Shown here: positions 1 through 9,547 of the stretch, one piece after another
Layout: every line of letters begins with the position of its first letter
Numbering within the stretch: position 1 is the first letter of the stretch
Source: Anaerotignum faecicola
Lineage (GTDB): Bacteria; Bacillota; Clostridia; Lachnospirales; Anaerotignaceae
Length of the DNA: 64,000 nucleotides
Assembly (NCBI GenBank): GCA_024460105.1
Contig: JANFXS010000004.1
Location: 248,001-312,000 of the forward strand
Direction of reading: 5' to 3'
Translations under genes and position numbers: made by a program
Notes under the pieces: model-generated
What the model was told of the DNA's origin: nothing
What the model saw: only the letters and a program-made list of their open reading frames with translations
The model's database searches: none

Positions 1-569
1 ATTCTAAAGCGGGGAATTTTCCGACGATACATATAAAGATTTTTGCCGTGATTAAATAATATACCCGGCGGGGACTGTATTGTTATTCATATTTACAGCG
101 AAAACACGGCCGCATATCTTTACGGGCTTATTATAAAGCAATTTTATAAAGCGGAAATAATACGATGAGACGATGTTTTTCGGCAAAGTATGTATTTAAC
201 GTCATGTGGGAATATCCGGGCTGTGAAACGCATAACGGACGTCACATGAATACGGCAAACGTTTTTTTGGCTGGATACGGACATTAAAAAATATGCCGTG
301 GAAAGGAATTGCGGTATAAATTTACAAACATGTTTTTACATATAAAATGAAGCATAAACAAACGGACAGGGTTAAGCGGAGCAAATGCTGAATATACAAA
401 TGATCCGCGGGGGATAAGGTTTAGCATTATAAATAAAACCGGCAGACTGACTGACGCGGTATATCGCCGCGCTTCATAAACGGCGAAAAATGTGCCCTTA
501 TCCGGATTGCCGTGCAACGGCGCGGCGGATAAAGGCATTTGCAGTAAATATTTAAAATATTTATGTAGG
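1..569. other. Intergenic region at window start, no gene seen
   Basis: No open frame here has a convincing ribosome binding site or protein-like composition. A minus-strand open frame of 84 codons exists (284-538), but its residues look like random translation of AT-rich DNA and it has no upstream Shine-Dalgarno sequence. The stretch holds the 3' flank of the minus-strand regulator that ends at 570. I see no clear terminator hairpin with a U-tract for that gene. Confidence 0.6.
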
Positions 570-1241
570 TTATTTTTTGCCGATGTTGCGGATATGCATA
601 TAAACGGTATTTTTTGAAATACCCATCATATCGGCAATTTTAACTACGGCGTCCTTAAAATTAAAAATTCCCTTTTCGTTAAGTATGGTAATTATTTCTT
701 TGTTTTTGTTTGAGGTGGCGATATTACGGTCGTTATAAACTTTATCGGACGCTTCCTTAAGGCTCAGCTTCAGAAGTTCGTCGACATCCTCAACAAAACT
801 TTCGGCAAAACTTTTAGGCGGCTTGCCTTCTTCATAAGTGGGCGTAAGGTTGTTTAATATGCTGCCAAGAGGCGTGTTCATATAAAGGTTAATGCATAAA
901 AGGCCGATAACATTGCCTTTTTCGCCCATTATGGCGATTGAGGTTGATTTAAGATCTTCGCCTTTGGGAGTCCTGTTAAAATAGGACATATATTTTTCGT
1001 GGTTGCTTTCGTTTATATTTTTGGCCATGGTAAGCCCCAAATCCGTAATAGGCGAGCCTTCCTTACGGCCGGTGTGATAGCCGTTTATAATTTTTATAAC
1101 AGAATGTTCAAGGTTTCCAAGGCTGTGGATAACGATTTCATAGCCGTCGCCAAGATAATTGGCAAGTCCCTCGGCAAGCACCTTGTAGGATTCGAGTATG
1201 GCTAGGTCGCTTTTAGAAAGTGCAATGGGCTTTTGTTTCAT
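570..1241 (-). CDS. YheO/DauR-type transcriptional regulator (PAS-like plus HTH)
   Basis: This 223-residue protein matches the YheO-like architecture. An N-terminal PAS-like sensor (about residues 15-135, including the conserved stretch around GYEIVIHSLGNLEHSVI) is followed by a C-terminal helix-turn-helix (about 178-221, VKIADMMGISKNTVYMHI). Family members such as DauR are cytoplasmic DNA-binding regulators of amino-acid catabolism or unknown targets; the ligand here cannot be inferred. The ATG start is supported by an AAGGAGG site about eight bases upstream on the minus strand. The gene stands alone at the left edge and points away from spoIIE, so its target is not evident from context. Assignment to the family is confident; the regulatory role is inferred. 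Confidence 0.85.
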   Translation of the reverse strand: MKQKPIALSKSDLAILESYKVLAEGLANYLGDGYEIVIHSLGNLEHSVIKIINGYHTGRKEGSPITDLGLTMAKNINESNHEKYMSYFNRTPKGEDLKSTSIAIMGEKGNVIGLLCINLYMNTPLGSILNNLTPTYEEGKPPKSFAESFVEDVDELLKLSLKEASDKVYNDRNIATSNKNKEIITILNEKGIFNFKDAVVKIADMMGISKNTVYMHIRNIGKK

Positions 1242-1571
1242 TTTGGGACCTCCTTAAATAAAAATTTTTAATGCAAACGAATTATTTTTTATATTATATT
1301 TTAAGTATATACTTTTTTTGATATTTATCAATAGATTTTAAAATAAATATTGACATTATAGCAAATTTGAACAATAATTGATGTGTTAATTTGTCTTTAT
1401 TTTTGAATTATAACGCTTTATTAATAAAATATATTATATTTTAAAGGCATTTTTTAAAATTGGAATTTGCATATGTGCGTATGCCTATTTCAGCCGATGA
1501 ATTATATATTTTATTTTAGGAGTTATGGTTTTATGGCGGTATTTTTATTTTTTAACCGGGGGAGAAGTAAA
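1242..1571. other. AT-rich divergent intergenic region
   Basis: This very AT-rich stretch separates the minus-strand YheO-type gene from the plus-strand small gene at 1572 and must contain both promoters. I cannot pick a convincing pair of -35/-10 boxes among the many AT-rich candidates. A frame open from 1467 runs into the small gene, but its N-terminal part looks non-coding. Confidence 0.4.
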
Positions 1572-1748
1572 GTGTCTAAAAAAGTATCGGAGTTTGACAG
1601 GTATGAAAGAATGAGAAAAATGGAGAAAGAAGCGGAGGCCGAAAAGCGCAGGGAAAAAGGATTTGAAAAAAAGAGAAGCGGCAGGCCGAAAACGGCGGCG
1701 TATTTCAGGCCGGGCAATTTATATGACGACGACGAATATGGATGTTGA
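1572..1748 (+). CDS. Small highly charged protein of unknown function
   Basis: A 58-residue protein starts at GTG 1572, preceded by GGGGGAGAAG at a good distance. The frame stays open upstream to 1467, but I prefer this start because the ribosome site fits and the upstream residues look random. The protein is rich in Lys, Arg and Glu, with a predicted helical stretch (about residues 8-35), then RSGRPKTAAYFRPGNLYDDDEYGC. The C-terminus is acidic and ends in Cys. No family is recognised. It sits between the YheO-type regulator and spoIIE without an obvious partner. It could be a small nucleic-acid- or ribosome-associated protein, but that is speculation based only on charge. Confidence 0.5.
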   Translation: MSKKVSEFDRYERMRKMEKEAEAEKRREKGFEKKRSGRPKTAAYFRPGNLYDDDEYGC

Positions 1749-2057
1749 TTTTTATATGCCGTGCGGCTAAGGCTGTTACAATATATTCAGGGCAAGGTGA
1801 TTTATGAAGGGAATATAATTTTATATGTTTTTATAGGGCGGTATTTTCATTGAATGGAGTATAAATATGAAAATACCGTTTTTTTTATTTATTTGCGTAT
1901 GCGGCGGCTTTAACTTGGAAAAATCGCGGATATTTATGCCGCGCGGCGCAAATACATCATAACGCGCCGTTAAAAAACGGCAATATACATGGCGCATGAG
2001 GGACGGCGCCCTTTTATGTAGAAAAAGAATATAATTTTTATGTAATACCGTACCAAG
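1749..2057. other. Intergenic region with small hairpin
   Basis: No gene is seen. The segment around 1833-1880 contains matching arms (GGTATTTTCAT and ATGAAAATACC) that can fold into a strong hairpin followed by a T-rich run near 1881. It may terminate the transcript of the small gene at 1572. The spoIIE promoter follows directly. Confidence 0.5.
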
Positions 2058-2092
2058 TTTGACAAATTTTTTAGGACTGGCTGTTTTATACT
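2058..2092 (+). promoter_or_regulatory. Probable Spo0A-activated spoIIE promoter with 0A box
   Basis: A perfect TTGACA (2059-2064) lies 22 bases before TATACT (2087-2092). This spacing is too long for an unaided sigma-A promoter. The -35 is embedded in TTTGACAAA (2058-2066), whose complement TTTGTCAAA matches the Spo0A box consensus TTTGTCRAA. In Bacillus subtilis the spoIIG and spoIIE promoters are known for long 21-22 base spacers and dependence on Spo0A. The match is seen; activation by Spo0A is inferred. Confidence 0.6.
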
Positions 2093-2110
2093 TATCGCGA
2101 GGTGATGAAT

Positions 2111-4513
2111 ATGGAAAGGCCTGTTGCTGCATATGGAAAAGTTATCATGCCGGAAAGTGTAAGCAGGAAATCCAAATATAAAAGTAAAAGGAAAACAGCG
2201 CGCAGAAAATTTGTCCTGCCTATTGACAATATACAGGATATAAAACAGACGGCCGTAAGCTGTGTTTTGGGGTTCCTTTTCGGCGGGGCGTCGGTTTTCG
2301 GAAACTTTAACCCAATAGGAATGGCGTTTGTTTCCGCGCATTTCGGAAAAGGCGCCCGGTTCTATGTTATATGCATGGCGGCGTTTTTGGGGTATGTTTC
2401 AATGGGCGGCATATATGGAGTTCCGATTTATATATTTGCTTTATCGGCGGCGGCGGTTTCGGAATTTTTCCTTGACATAAAAAGCTCGCGTTACGGGCAG
2501 TATATCAATGCCGTGAAAGGAAGCCTGTGTTTCATATTCGGAGGGGTCTGTTTTATGGTTGCGGAAAGAGCGGGACTTTTCCTTGCGGTGCGTATAGCGG
2601 CTGAAGCCGCGGCGGTTTTCTCCCTTGCAGTTATATTTGAAAAAGGCACCGAAGTTTTAAACGACGGCATAAACAGGCATGTGTTAAGCGACGATAAATT
2701 TATACTTGCGGCATCGGCGGCGATAATTGCAATATGCGCCTTGGGAAGCAAAGGCTTTTTCGGTTTTGCGGCAGCGGTGGCGGCAGGTTCATACATAATA
2801 CTTTTGGCGGGGTATTCGGCAGGCTCCGCCGTAGGATGCGCCGCCGGGGCGGTTTTTGCGTTCAGCCTGATTATAATGGCGGGCGGGGATGTAAATATGT
2901 TTATGATGTTTTCGATAGCCGGCCTTTGCGGAGGAGCGTTCAACAGCAAAAGGGCGTTGACCGCTTTTTCCTTTGCGGCGGGGACCGCAATACCGGCGTT
3001 TTATACGGGGGCTGAAATGACGGTGTCAGTGTGCCTGGCCATTGGGGCCGCAATAATATTTTTTGTGCTGACTCCCGAAAAGGTTTTTGAGAACATAAAT
3101 ACTTTTGCAAGCCATGAAGCGGAATTTAACAGCGAGGAATATTTTATGCGGATCAAAGAGCTTACAAATAAAAAGCTTAAAGCCTTTGCCGGGGCGTTCG
3201 GCGCTCTTGCCGGGGCCTTTGAAACGGCGGAAGAAACAGAGGGCATAACTCCTAAAGGAGCGGGGGTTATAATAGACGACGTCAGCCGAAGGGTATGCGA
3301 AAGCTGCAGTATGTCGCTTTACTGCTGGAGAACAAAAAGCTTTGAAGTGTACGGAGCCATACAGCAGGTTATAGGCGAGATTGAAACAAACGGCGCCGTC
3401 AATGAAAAAAACCTCCCGTCATGGCTTAAAAACGGCTGCGTGCGCCTTTCAAAACTGACGGAGGAAACGGTTTTATGCGTCAAAGAATATAAAACAAATA
3501 TGGCATGGCAGAACAGGATGAATGAAAGCCGCAATATACTGCGCGAACAGCTTAAAAGCGTGGAGAAAATAGTCGGCGATTTGGGAAGCCAGGTTGTGCA
3601 GATGCCGCGTTTTAACGAAAGCATAGCTAAAGAGGTACGCGCGGCGCTGGAAAGGAAAAACATAGAAGTTAAAAAGGTTTTTGCAGTAAAAGAGGCGGAG
3701 CGCGGATACATTATATATGTAACTATGAGGCCTTCCGGCCGAGGCGCGGAATGCAGGGACTTGGCGCTTTTGTCGGTAAACAGGATTACGGGGCGGCAGT
3801 TCGTTATGGAACAGGATAAGTGTTCGTCGGACAAAAACGGGTTCTGTACTGTTGCGTTCAAAGAAAACCAGGGGCTTGTTTTTGAAACTGCCGTTTCAAA
3901 AGAAGTTAAAAGCGGAAGTTCAAAAACAGGGGATACGGCTTTCAGCGGCGAATATGAACCGAAAAAGGCGGTTATGGCCCTTTGCGACGGTATGGGAAGC
4001 GGCGAAGAGGCCGCGAGGCAAAGCCTAAAGGCCATTGACCTTACAAAAAAATTCGTCAAGGCGGGATTTGATTTAAGCCTTACGCTTAAGGTGCTGAATT
4101 CCGCGCTTTCCGTCGGCCGCGGAGATATGTATACAACGCTTGATATATGCAGTATAAACCTTTTTACAGGAGAGTGCGAGATAATCAAAAACGGAGGGTC
4201 TACAATTTTTATTTACAGCGGCGGTGAAATAAGAGCCATACGTTCCACATCTCTGCCTGTGGGGGTTATATGCGATTGGCAGGGAGAACGTACTGTTGCA
4301 GCGCTTAAAAGCGGAGACAGTATTATAATGGTTACAGACGGGATAACCGACGCATTCGGCATAGAAAACGAAGAAAAGGCGGTTGCCGAGGCGGCGGCGC
4401 GTTCCGGAGGGAATGTAGATAAAATGGCGGCTCTTATTGTTGAAGCGGCAAAAAGGGCCGACGGAGGACAGCCGTGCGACGATATGACCGTTGTTGTAGG
4501 CAGGGTTATATAA
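2111..4513 (+). CDS. spoIIE: Stage II sporulation protein E, serine phosphatase
   Basis: SpoIIE dephosphorylates SpoIIAA and so releases sigma-F in the forespore; it also acts at the polar septum with FtsZ. This copy is about 800 residues, close to the usual 800-830. A basic N-terminus is followed by roughly ten membrane segments (about residues 40-320), a central soluble region, and a C-terminal PP2C-type (PPM) phosphatase. The metal-binding aspartates are visible in CDGMGSGEEA (about 625) and VTDGITDAFG (about 742). The start at ATG 2111 has GAGGTGA five bases upstream; in-frame GTG/ATG codons at 2102 and 2105 lie inside that site. The gene begins the spoIIE-tilS-hpt-ftsH order familiar from Firmicutes. 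Identity is very secure. Confidence 0.97.
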   Translation: MERPVAAYGKVIMPESVSRKSKYKSKRKTARRKFVLPIDNIQDIKQTAVSCVLGFLFGGASVFGNFNPIGMAFVSAHFGKGARFYVICMAAFLGYVSMGGIYGVPIYIFALSAAAVSEFFLDIKSSRYGQYINAVKGSLCFIFGGVCFMVAERAGLFLAVRIAAEAAAVFSLAVIFEKGTEVLNDGINRHVLSDDKFILAASAAIIAICALGSKGFFGFAAAVAAGSYIILLAGYSAGSAVGCAAGAVFAFSLIIMAGGDVNMFMMFSIAGLCGGAFNSKRALTAFSFAAGTAIPAFYTGAEMTVSVCLAIGAAIIFFVLTPEKVFENINTFASHEAEFNSEEYFMRIKELTNKKLKAFAGAFGALAGAFETAEETEGITPKGAGVIIDDVSRRVCESCSMSLYCWRTKSFEVYGAIQQVIGEIETNGAVNEKNLPSWLKNGCVRLSKLTEETVLCVKEYKTNMAWQNRMNESRNILREQLKSVEKIVGDLGSQVVQMPRFNESIAKEVRAALERKNIEVKKVFAVKEAERGYIIYVTMRPSGRGAECRDLALLSVNRITGRQFVMEQDKCSSDKNGFCTVAFKENQGLVFETAVSKEVKSGSSKTGDTAFSGEYEPKKAVMALCDGMGSGEEAARQSLKAIDLTKKFVKAGFDLSLTLKVLNSALSVGRGDMYTTLDICSINLFTGECEIIKNGGSTIFIYSGGEIRAIRSTSLPVGVICDWQGERTVAALKSGDSIIMVTDGITDAFGIENEEKAVAEAAARSGGNVDKMAALIVEAAKRADGGQPCDDMTVVVGRVI

Positions 4514-4711
4514 TAAGTTTTATTATGTAAGTTTGTTTAAATTAACGGACAAGGGCAATTAAAGATATGCCGCACGGTATGACGCGGCGGATGCCTACAA
4601 GGGGAAAATAAAGCGGGATATGCATGAAGGGAAAAAGGGGCGGATACTTGTACGTCGGGCATAAATTTAAAAGAGGACGTCATATGCAAATTAAATATGC
4701 GCAGTATAATG
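4514..4711. other. spoIIE 3' intergenic spacer
   Basis: About 200 bases between the spoIIE stop and the first strong hairpin. No gene is seen. A short frame near 4684 overlaps the terminator and is not credible. Confidence 0.5.
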
Positions 4712-4756
4712 AAAAAACCGTGTTTCGGATTTGGTTCCGAAAACGCGGTTTTTTAA
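4712..4756 (+). terminator. Rho-independent terminator after spoIIE
   Basis: AAAAAACCG and CGGTTTTTT arms enclose a second complementary pair (TTTCGGA/TTCCGAAA), followed by a run of T. The A-rich left flank makes it potentially bidirectional. It lies about 200 bases after the spoIIE stop. Confidence 0.8.
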
Positions 4757-4766
4757 ATTACAGTTA

Positions 4767-5034
4767 GATTCGGTTTACAAGAGCGCGCAAGGTTTTAACG
4801 GACGTTAAAGGTACAATAACTGTATTAAAGCCGCTCGCGTAGAAACGATGCGCCTGTGCGTCTTTGCTCTTAGGACGCTAACGCCTGTTAAAATTCTCCG
4901 ACATTATGAGGGGGAATTTTTTGCAGTTTAAGGTGCATATGTGCCGGAAAAGCGGCTCCTACGGGAGGCGTATACAGCGCTCAAATGCGGAAAATCTTTT
5001 TGCGGGGCGTGTGTGCCATTGTAAACTGAAGATG
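4767..5034 (+). repeat. Dispersed intergenic element, copy A
   Basis: This is one of four related non-coding elements of about 260 bp in the window (others at 15371-15630, 32785-33051 and 41589-41852). Its ends are imperfect terminal inverted repeats: left TTCGGTTTACAA (4769-4780), right the complement of TTCAGTTTACAATGGCAC (about 5015-5032). Internal conserved blocks are TTTTAACGGACG near the left end, its near-complement CGCCTGTTAAAA, and GCAGTTTAAGGTGCATA. Copy D has the same orientation; B and C are inverted. There is no credible reading frame. It looks like a miniature inverted-repeat element or a structured intergenic repeat, by inference. Confidence 0.75.
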
Positions 5035-5108
5035 TCACGAGGGAAAATATGTATTCACTTTTTTATGCGGTTATTGTATTATAAAAGCCGAACGGGAGGA
5101 AGCCTTAT

Positions 5109-6566
5109 ATGAAAAAAGCGTTAAACACAATAAATGAATTTAATATGATCCGAAGAGGGGACAAAATTGTCGTCGGCCTTTCCGGCGGGGCGGATTCCGT
5201 AGCGCTTATAACGCTGCTTTCAAATCTGAGGGAAAAGTTAGAGCTCGGCCTGCTTGCCGTGCACGTTAACCATGGCATACGCGGCGAAGAAGCGGAGAGG
5301 GACGGAAACTTTGCGCGCGCCCTATGCAAAAAGCTTGGGGTGGATTTTGTTATCCGGCGTTTTGACGTGCCGAAAGAGGCGGGAGAATTAGGAGTTACGG
5401 AAGAAGAAGCCGGCAGGATTGTGCGCTACAGGGCCTTTTATGAGGCTGTGAGCGAATACGGATTTAACAAAATAGCCGTCGCCCATAATATGAACGACCA
5501 AGCGGAAACGGTTTTAATGCGCCTTGCGCGAGGCAGCGGCCTTACAGGGCTTAAAGGAATACGTCCGGTAAGGGATATTATTATACGCCCGCTGATAAAC
5601 TGCACGCGGCATGAGATAGAAGGATGGCTTAAAGAAATAGGGCAGGAGTACTGTACGGATTCCACTAACCTTAAAACGGATTACGCGCGCAATAAAATCA
5701 GGCTTGAAGTAATACCGTATTTAGAGAGGGAAATCAACTTAAAAGCAGCCGAAAATATCGCCAAAACGGCGGCGCTTGTTTCCGAAGAGGACGAGTTTAT
5801 TGAAGGCGAAGCAAGGAAACGGTATATCCATGCGTTGGAAAAAGAAGGGGAAAAAAGCGTTTACCTTAATATGGACAGGCTTTCGGGGATTGAAACGGTG
5901 CTTTTAAGGCGCGTTATACGCATGGGTTTCAGGACATTTAAAAAGGATATCAAAAATTTAAACGCAATCCATATATCGCAGGTTATCGGTCTTATAGGCG
6001 CGCAGAGCGGGAAAAGCATAAATCTCCCGTCGCCTTTCGGGGCAAGGGCGGAATACGGAAGTCTTGTGCTTACGGCCGCGGCGCCGAAGAAAACGGGCGA
6101 ATACTGTTATGCCCTCAAAGAAGGCGGGGCCGTATATGTGCCTGAAGCCGGGATATACGTTGAAGTTTCGCGGGAGGGACAAACGGCGTGCGGTTTCGGA
6201 AAAGCGGAAAACAAAGCCGTTATGGAAAGCGGGGCGGAAACGTCGGAAAATAGTGAAAAACGCATAAAAGTATATACGAAAGCGTTTAAATGTGATAAGA
6301 TTAATGAAACTCTGGTTGTCAGAAACAGGCGGGCAGGGGATTTTATAACAGTCGCGAAAGGCGGCGGGCGCAAAAAGCTGAAAGATTTTTTTATAGACGA
6401 AAAAATACCGAGGGAAGAACGCGGCTCGACGGCGCTTATTGCCTCGGGAAGCCGCATATTGTGGGTTATCGGCAAAAGGCAGGCGTTTACGCCTTATGAA
6501 GAAGGCCCGCCCGATACGCTTTATATCCATGTATGGGAGGATTTGAACAATGACAGAAAAAATTGA
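5109..6566 (+). CDS. tilS: tRNA(Ile)-lysidine synthase
   Basis: TilS converts C34 of the CAU anticodon of a minor tRNA-Ile to lysidine using lysine and ATP, which lets the tRNA read AUA. That matters here, since ATA codons are common in this genome. The PP-loop motif SGGADS is at residues 25-30. The N-terminal ATPase domain extends to about residue 200, and the C-terminal domain near 400-470 (RAGDFI, KLKDFFIDEKIP) is the usual TilS substrate-recognition module. At 485 residues it is a full-length two-domain TilS. The ATG is preceded by GGGAGGAAG. The stop overlaps the hpt start by 17 bases, so the two are translationally coupled. Confidence 0.95.
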   Translation: MKKALNTINEFNMIRRGDKIVVGLSGGADSVALITLLSNLREKLELGLLAVHVNHGIRGEEAERDGNFARALCKKLGVDFVIRRFDVPKEAGELGVTEEEAGRIVRYRAFYEAVSEYGFNKIAVAHNMNDQAETVLMRLARGSGLTGLKGIRPVRDIIIRPLINCTRHEIEGWLKEIGQEYCTDSTNLKTDYARNKIRLEVIPYLEREINLKAAENIAKTAALVSEEDEFIEGEARKRYIHALEKEGEKSVYLNMDRLSGIETVLLRRVIRMGFRTFKKDIKNLNAIHISQVIGLIGAQSGKSINLPSPFGARAEYGSLVLTAAAPKKTGEYCYALKEGGAVYVPEAGIYVEVSREGQTACGFGKAENKAVMESGAETSENSEKRIKVYTKAFKCDKINETLVVRNRRAGDFITVAKGGGRKKLKDFFIDEKIPREERGSTALIASGSRILWVIGKRQAFTPYEEGPPDTLYIHVWEDLNNDRKN

Positions 6567-7080
6567 CGTTATGATTACTAAAGAAGAAATAACGGCGAAA
6601 ATTGATGAAATGGCGGCGCTTATAGAAAAAGACTACGAAGGACGGGACATTCATTTTATATGCGTACTCAAAGGCGGCGTAATATTTATGGTTGACCTTG
6701 CAAGGAAAATCAAAAGCAACGTGTTTATAAACTTTATGGATGTTTCAAGCTACGGAAACTCTACGGAAAGTTCGGGCAACCTTAAAATATTAATGGATTT
6801 GGACGAACCTATCGCCGGGAAAGACGTTATAATCGTTGAAGATATTGTGGACAGCGGCAGGACTTTAAGCATGCTTAAAGAACTGCTTTTAAGCAGGAAC
6901 CCGAGAAGCCTTAAAATATGTACGCTTCTTGACAAACCCGACAGGCGCGTTTCGCATGTGGATATTGATTATACATGCTTTAAAATACCCGATGAGTTTG
7001 TGGTGGGGTATGGCTTGGACTATGCCCAAAAATACAGAAACCTTGATTTTATAGGCATAATTTCGTTTTTGGAAGAATAA
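6550..7080 (+). CDS. hpt: Hypoxanthine phosphoribosyltransferase
   Basis: This enzyme salvages hypoxanthine and guanine with PRPP to form IMP and GMP in the cytoplasm. The PRPP-binding loop VEDIVDSGRT lies around residues 95-105, and the conserved FVVGYGLDY segment is near the C-terminus. At 176 residues it is the normal length. TGGGAGGATTT precedes the ATG inside the end of tilS; this tilS-hpt-ftsH order is widespread in Firmicutes. No unusual residues are seen. Confidence 0.95.
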   Translation: MTEKIDVMITKEEITAKIDEMAALIEKDYEGRDIHFICVLKGGVIFMVDLARKIKSNVFINFMDVSSYGNSTESSGNLKILMDLDEPIAGKDVIIVEDIVDSGRTLSMLKELLLSRNPRSLKICTLLDKPDRRVSHVDIDYTCFKIPDEFVVGYGLDYAQKYRNLDFIGIISFLEE

Positions 7081-7160
7081 GGCGGAACATTTATGCAGAT
7101 TTTAAGGGACGCCTGATTAATATCATAGATTTACGGGGCGCAAAAGAGCGCGCCTTTATT

Positions 7161-7208
7161 AAAAGCCGTATTCCCGAGGCGACGCCGGCGGGCAACAGCG
7201 GCTTTTTT
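7161..7208 (+). terminator. Terminator after tilS-hpt
   Basis: AAAAGCCG (from 7161) pairs with CGGCTTTTTT (ending 7208) around a GC-rich interior. It ends the tilS-hpt transcript before ftsH, implying ftsH has its own promoter. The 333-base gap between hpt and ftsH otherwise holds no credible gene. Confidence 0.7.
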
Positions 7209-7413
7209 AGATGTGAAATTTTTAAAAAGCCCATGTTTTCGGCGGCGTTTGGCGCGGGCTTTGCAAATATGTGTAAAGAATGTATTAAAATGATTAAAAA
7301 GGCGAAAAATAGATGTGTTTTCAGTTGCCAATACATTTTAATTATGCTAAAATATATTATTGATTTAGTGCATATTTGCACAAACAGCAAAATGCGGAAC
7401 AGGAGGATTAATC

Positions 7414-9498
7414 TTGAATAAATATTGGAAAAGTTTTGGGCTGTATGCCGTTATGTTTGTAATTGTTTTGGGTATTCTTGCCTTTTTGAATACAAATAAC
7501 GCTTCGGTAGGGCAGGTTTCAACGCAATATACATACAGCGACCTTATCGAGAAGATTGAAAACGATGAAATTGCTAAAATTTCAGTTGAAAAAAGTTCCG
7601 AAGCCAACGACTACGGCTTTGTTACGGCAGTTACAAACGACGGGACGACTTTCAGGACCAGCCTTGTAAGTTTCTCAAGCTTTATGGATTTTATAAACGG
7701 CAAAATTGTTGCCGGCACGCTTAAAGCCGAAATTGTGGATATGCCGAAAGTAAGCGTGTTAAGCAGTATACTCCCGTCCGTAATACTTATGATACTCGCT
7801 ATTATCATTTTCAGCTTCATGTTCCAGAAAATGCAGGGCGGCGGCGGAAAAATGATGAATTTCGGCAAAAGCCGCGCAAAAGTTACCATAGACGATAAAA
7901 ACAGGGTTACGTTTGATGACGTAGCCGGCCTTGACGAAGAAAAGGCCGAGCTTGTCGAGCTTGTGGATTTCCTTAAAGAACCTAAAAAATTTGTCGAGCT
8001 CGGCGCAAGAATTCCGAAAGGAGTTCTGCTTGTCGGACCTCCGGGAACAGGTAAGACTCTCCTCGCAAAGGCTGTCGCAGGGGAAGCAAAGGTTCCGTTT
8101 TTCAGTATTTCGGGTTCCGACTTTGTGGAAATGTTTGTCGGAGTCGGAGCTTCAAGGGTAAGGGATTTATTCGATCAGGCAAAAAAGAATTCGCCGTGCA
8201 TTGTATTTATAGACGAAATAGACGCCGTAGGCCGCCGAAGGGGAGCTGGCCTAGGCGGTGGGCACGACGAAAGGGAACAGACCCTTAACCAGCTTCTTGT
8301 GGAGATGGACGGTTTCGGCATAAACGAAGGGGTTATAGTCGTCGCCGCAACGAACAGGGCGGATATACTCGATCCGGCTATATTGAGGCCGGGAAGGTTT
8401 GACAGACAGGTATATGTCGGAAGGCCGGACGTTAAAGGCCGCGAGGCTATTTTGAAGGTGCATGCAAAGGGCAAGCCTTTTTCAAAGGAAGTGGATCTTA
8501 AAGTAGTTGCGAAGACAACGGCGGGATTTACAGGCGCCGATCTTGAAAACCTGCTTAACGAGGCCGCGCTTTTAACGGCAAGGGACAATAAAAAAGAAAT
8601 CGACATGGAAGAAATACAGAAGGCTTTTGTCAAAGTCGGCATAGGTACGGAGAAAAAGAGCCGCGTTATAAATGAGAAGGAAAAGAGTATAACAGCTTAC
8701 CATGAAAGCGGCCACGCCATACTTTTTGAAGTTTTAAGCGAGCTTGACCCTGTCCACAGCATTTCGATTATACCTACGGGCATGGCGGGGGGATATACAA
8801 TGCCTCTTCCGGGCGAAGATAAAATGTATATTACAAAAAAGACCATGGAGCAGGAAATTATTTCGTTCCTCGGCGGACGCGCCGCAGAGCACATTATATT
8901 TAAAGACGTTACCACAGGCGCAAGCAACGATATTGAGCGCGCTACGGGGATTGCCCGCAGCATGGTTATGAAGTACGGAATGAGCGACGTTTTAGGCCCT
9001 GTGCTCCTCGGCGACGACGGCGGAGAAGTGTTCATAGGCAAGGAAATCGCCCATTCGAGGAACTACGGCGAAGATGTGGCCGGCACAATCGACAGGGAAG
9101 TTAAACGCATTATGGACACATCTTACAGCGAGGCCATAAGGCTGCTTAACGACAATATAGACGCGCTTCATGCGACGGCAAAAGCGCTTGTTGAAAAAGA
9201 AAAAATCACGGGCGAGGAATTCAGGGAAATACTCAAAGATCCGAAAGGCGCAATGGAATTGCTTAAAGCGGAAGCAGACGAAGCAAAAGGTGTGAAACTT
9301 GAAAAAGAAAGCCAAAATCCGGAATCCGTAAGCCTTGAAAAAAAAGACGGCGGTAATGACAGCGCGGCGGCTGAAGAAAAAGCGCCGCTGGAAGAAACGG
9401 AGTTTTCAGAAGCCGATGCCATGCAGGAAACTTCAGACGACGGAAAAACGGATAATACCGAAATTCAAAACGAAGATAACGGAAAAGACTTGCCGTAA
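7414..9498 (+). CDS. ftsH: ATP-dependent zinc metalloprotease FtsH
   Basis: FtsH is a membrane-anchored hexameric AAA protease that degrades misfolded membrane proteins and regulatory substrates. Two N-terminal membrane segments (about residues 8-26 and 115-137) flank the extracytoplasmic domain. The AAA module has Walker A GPPGTGKT (208-215), Walker B FIDEID (265-270) and RPGRFDR in the SRH. The zinc site is HESGH (430-434) rather than the commoner HEAGH, which still satisfies HEXXH. A hydrophilic, Glu-rich C-terminal tail of about 75 residues makes it 694 residues, longer than the usual 610-660. The start is TTG 7414 with AGGAGG seven bases upstream. Confidence 0.97.
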   Translation: MNKYWKSFGLYAVMFVIVLGILAFLNTNNASVGQVSTQYTYSDLIEKIENDEIAKISVEKSSEANDYGFVTAVTNDGTTFRTSLVSFSSFMDFINGKIVAGTLKAEIVDMPKVSVLSSILPSVILMILAIIIFSFMFQKMQGGGGKMMNFGKSRAKVTIDDKNRVTFDDVAGLDEEKAELVELVDFLKEPKKFVELGARIPKGVLLVGPPGTGKTLLAKAVAGEAKVPFFSISGSDFVEMFVGVGASRVRDLFDQAKKNSPCIVFIDEIDAVGRRRGAGLGGGHDEREQTLNQLLVEMDGFGINEGVIVVAATNRADILDPAILRPGRFDRQVYVGRPDVKGREAILKVHAKGKPFSKEVDLKVVAKTTAGFTGADLENLLNEAALLTARDNKKEIDMEEIQKAFVKVGIGTEKKSRVINEKEKSITAYHESGHAILFEVLSELDPVHSISIIPTGMAGGYTMPLPGEDKMYITKKTMEQEIISFLGGRAAEHIIFKDVTTGASNDIERATGIARSMVMKYGMSDVLGPVLLGDDGGEVFIGKEIAHSRNYGEDVAGTIDREVKRIMDTSYSEAIRLLNDNIDALHATAKALVEKEKITGEEFREILKDPKGAMELLKAEADEAKGVKLEKESQNPESVSLEKKDGGNDSAAAEEKAPLEETEFSEADAMQETSDDGKTDNTEIQNEDNGKDLP

Positions 9499-9547
9499 CT
9501 GTGTGCCTAAGGCGTACGTGCCGTAATTGAGGTTTTCGGTTTTAGGG

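Noticed and set aside
284-538. Minus-strand open frame of 84 codons near the window start
   Set aside because: No ribosome site, random-looking residues, AT-rich intergenic surroundings.
2491-4188. Long minus-strand open frames antisense to spoIIE, and similar ones antisense to birA, coaX, dusB, the DUF1537 kinase and prmA
   Set aside because: They mirror the codon structure of well-supported genes, lack ribosome sites and have unlikely composition.
4906-5112. Plus-strand open frame of 68 codons before tilS
   Set aside because: It lies almost wholly inside repeat copy A, the frame is not kept in the other copies, and there is no suitable start signal.
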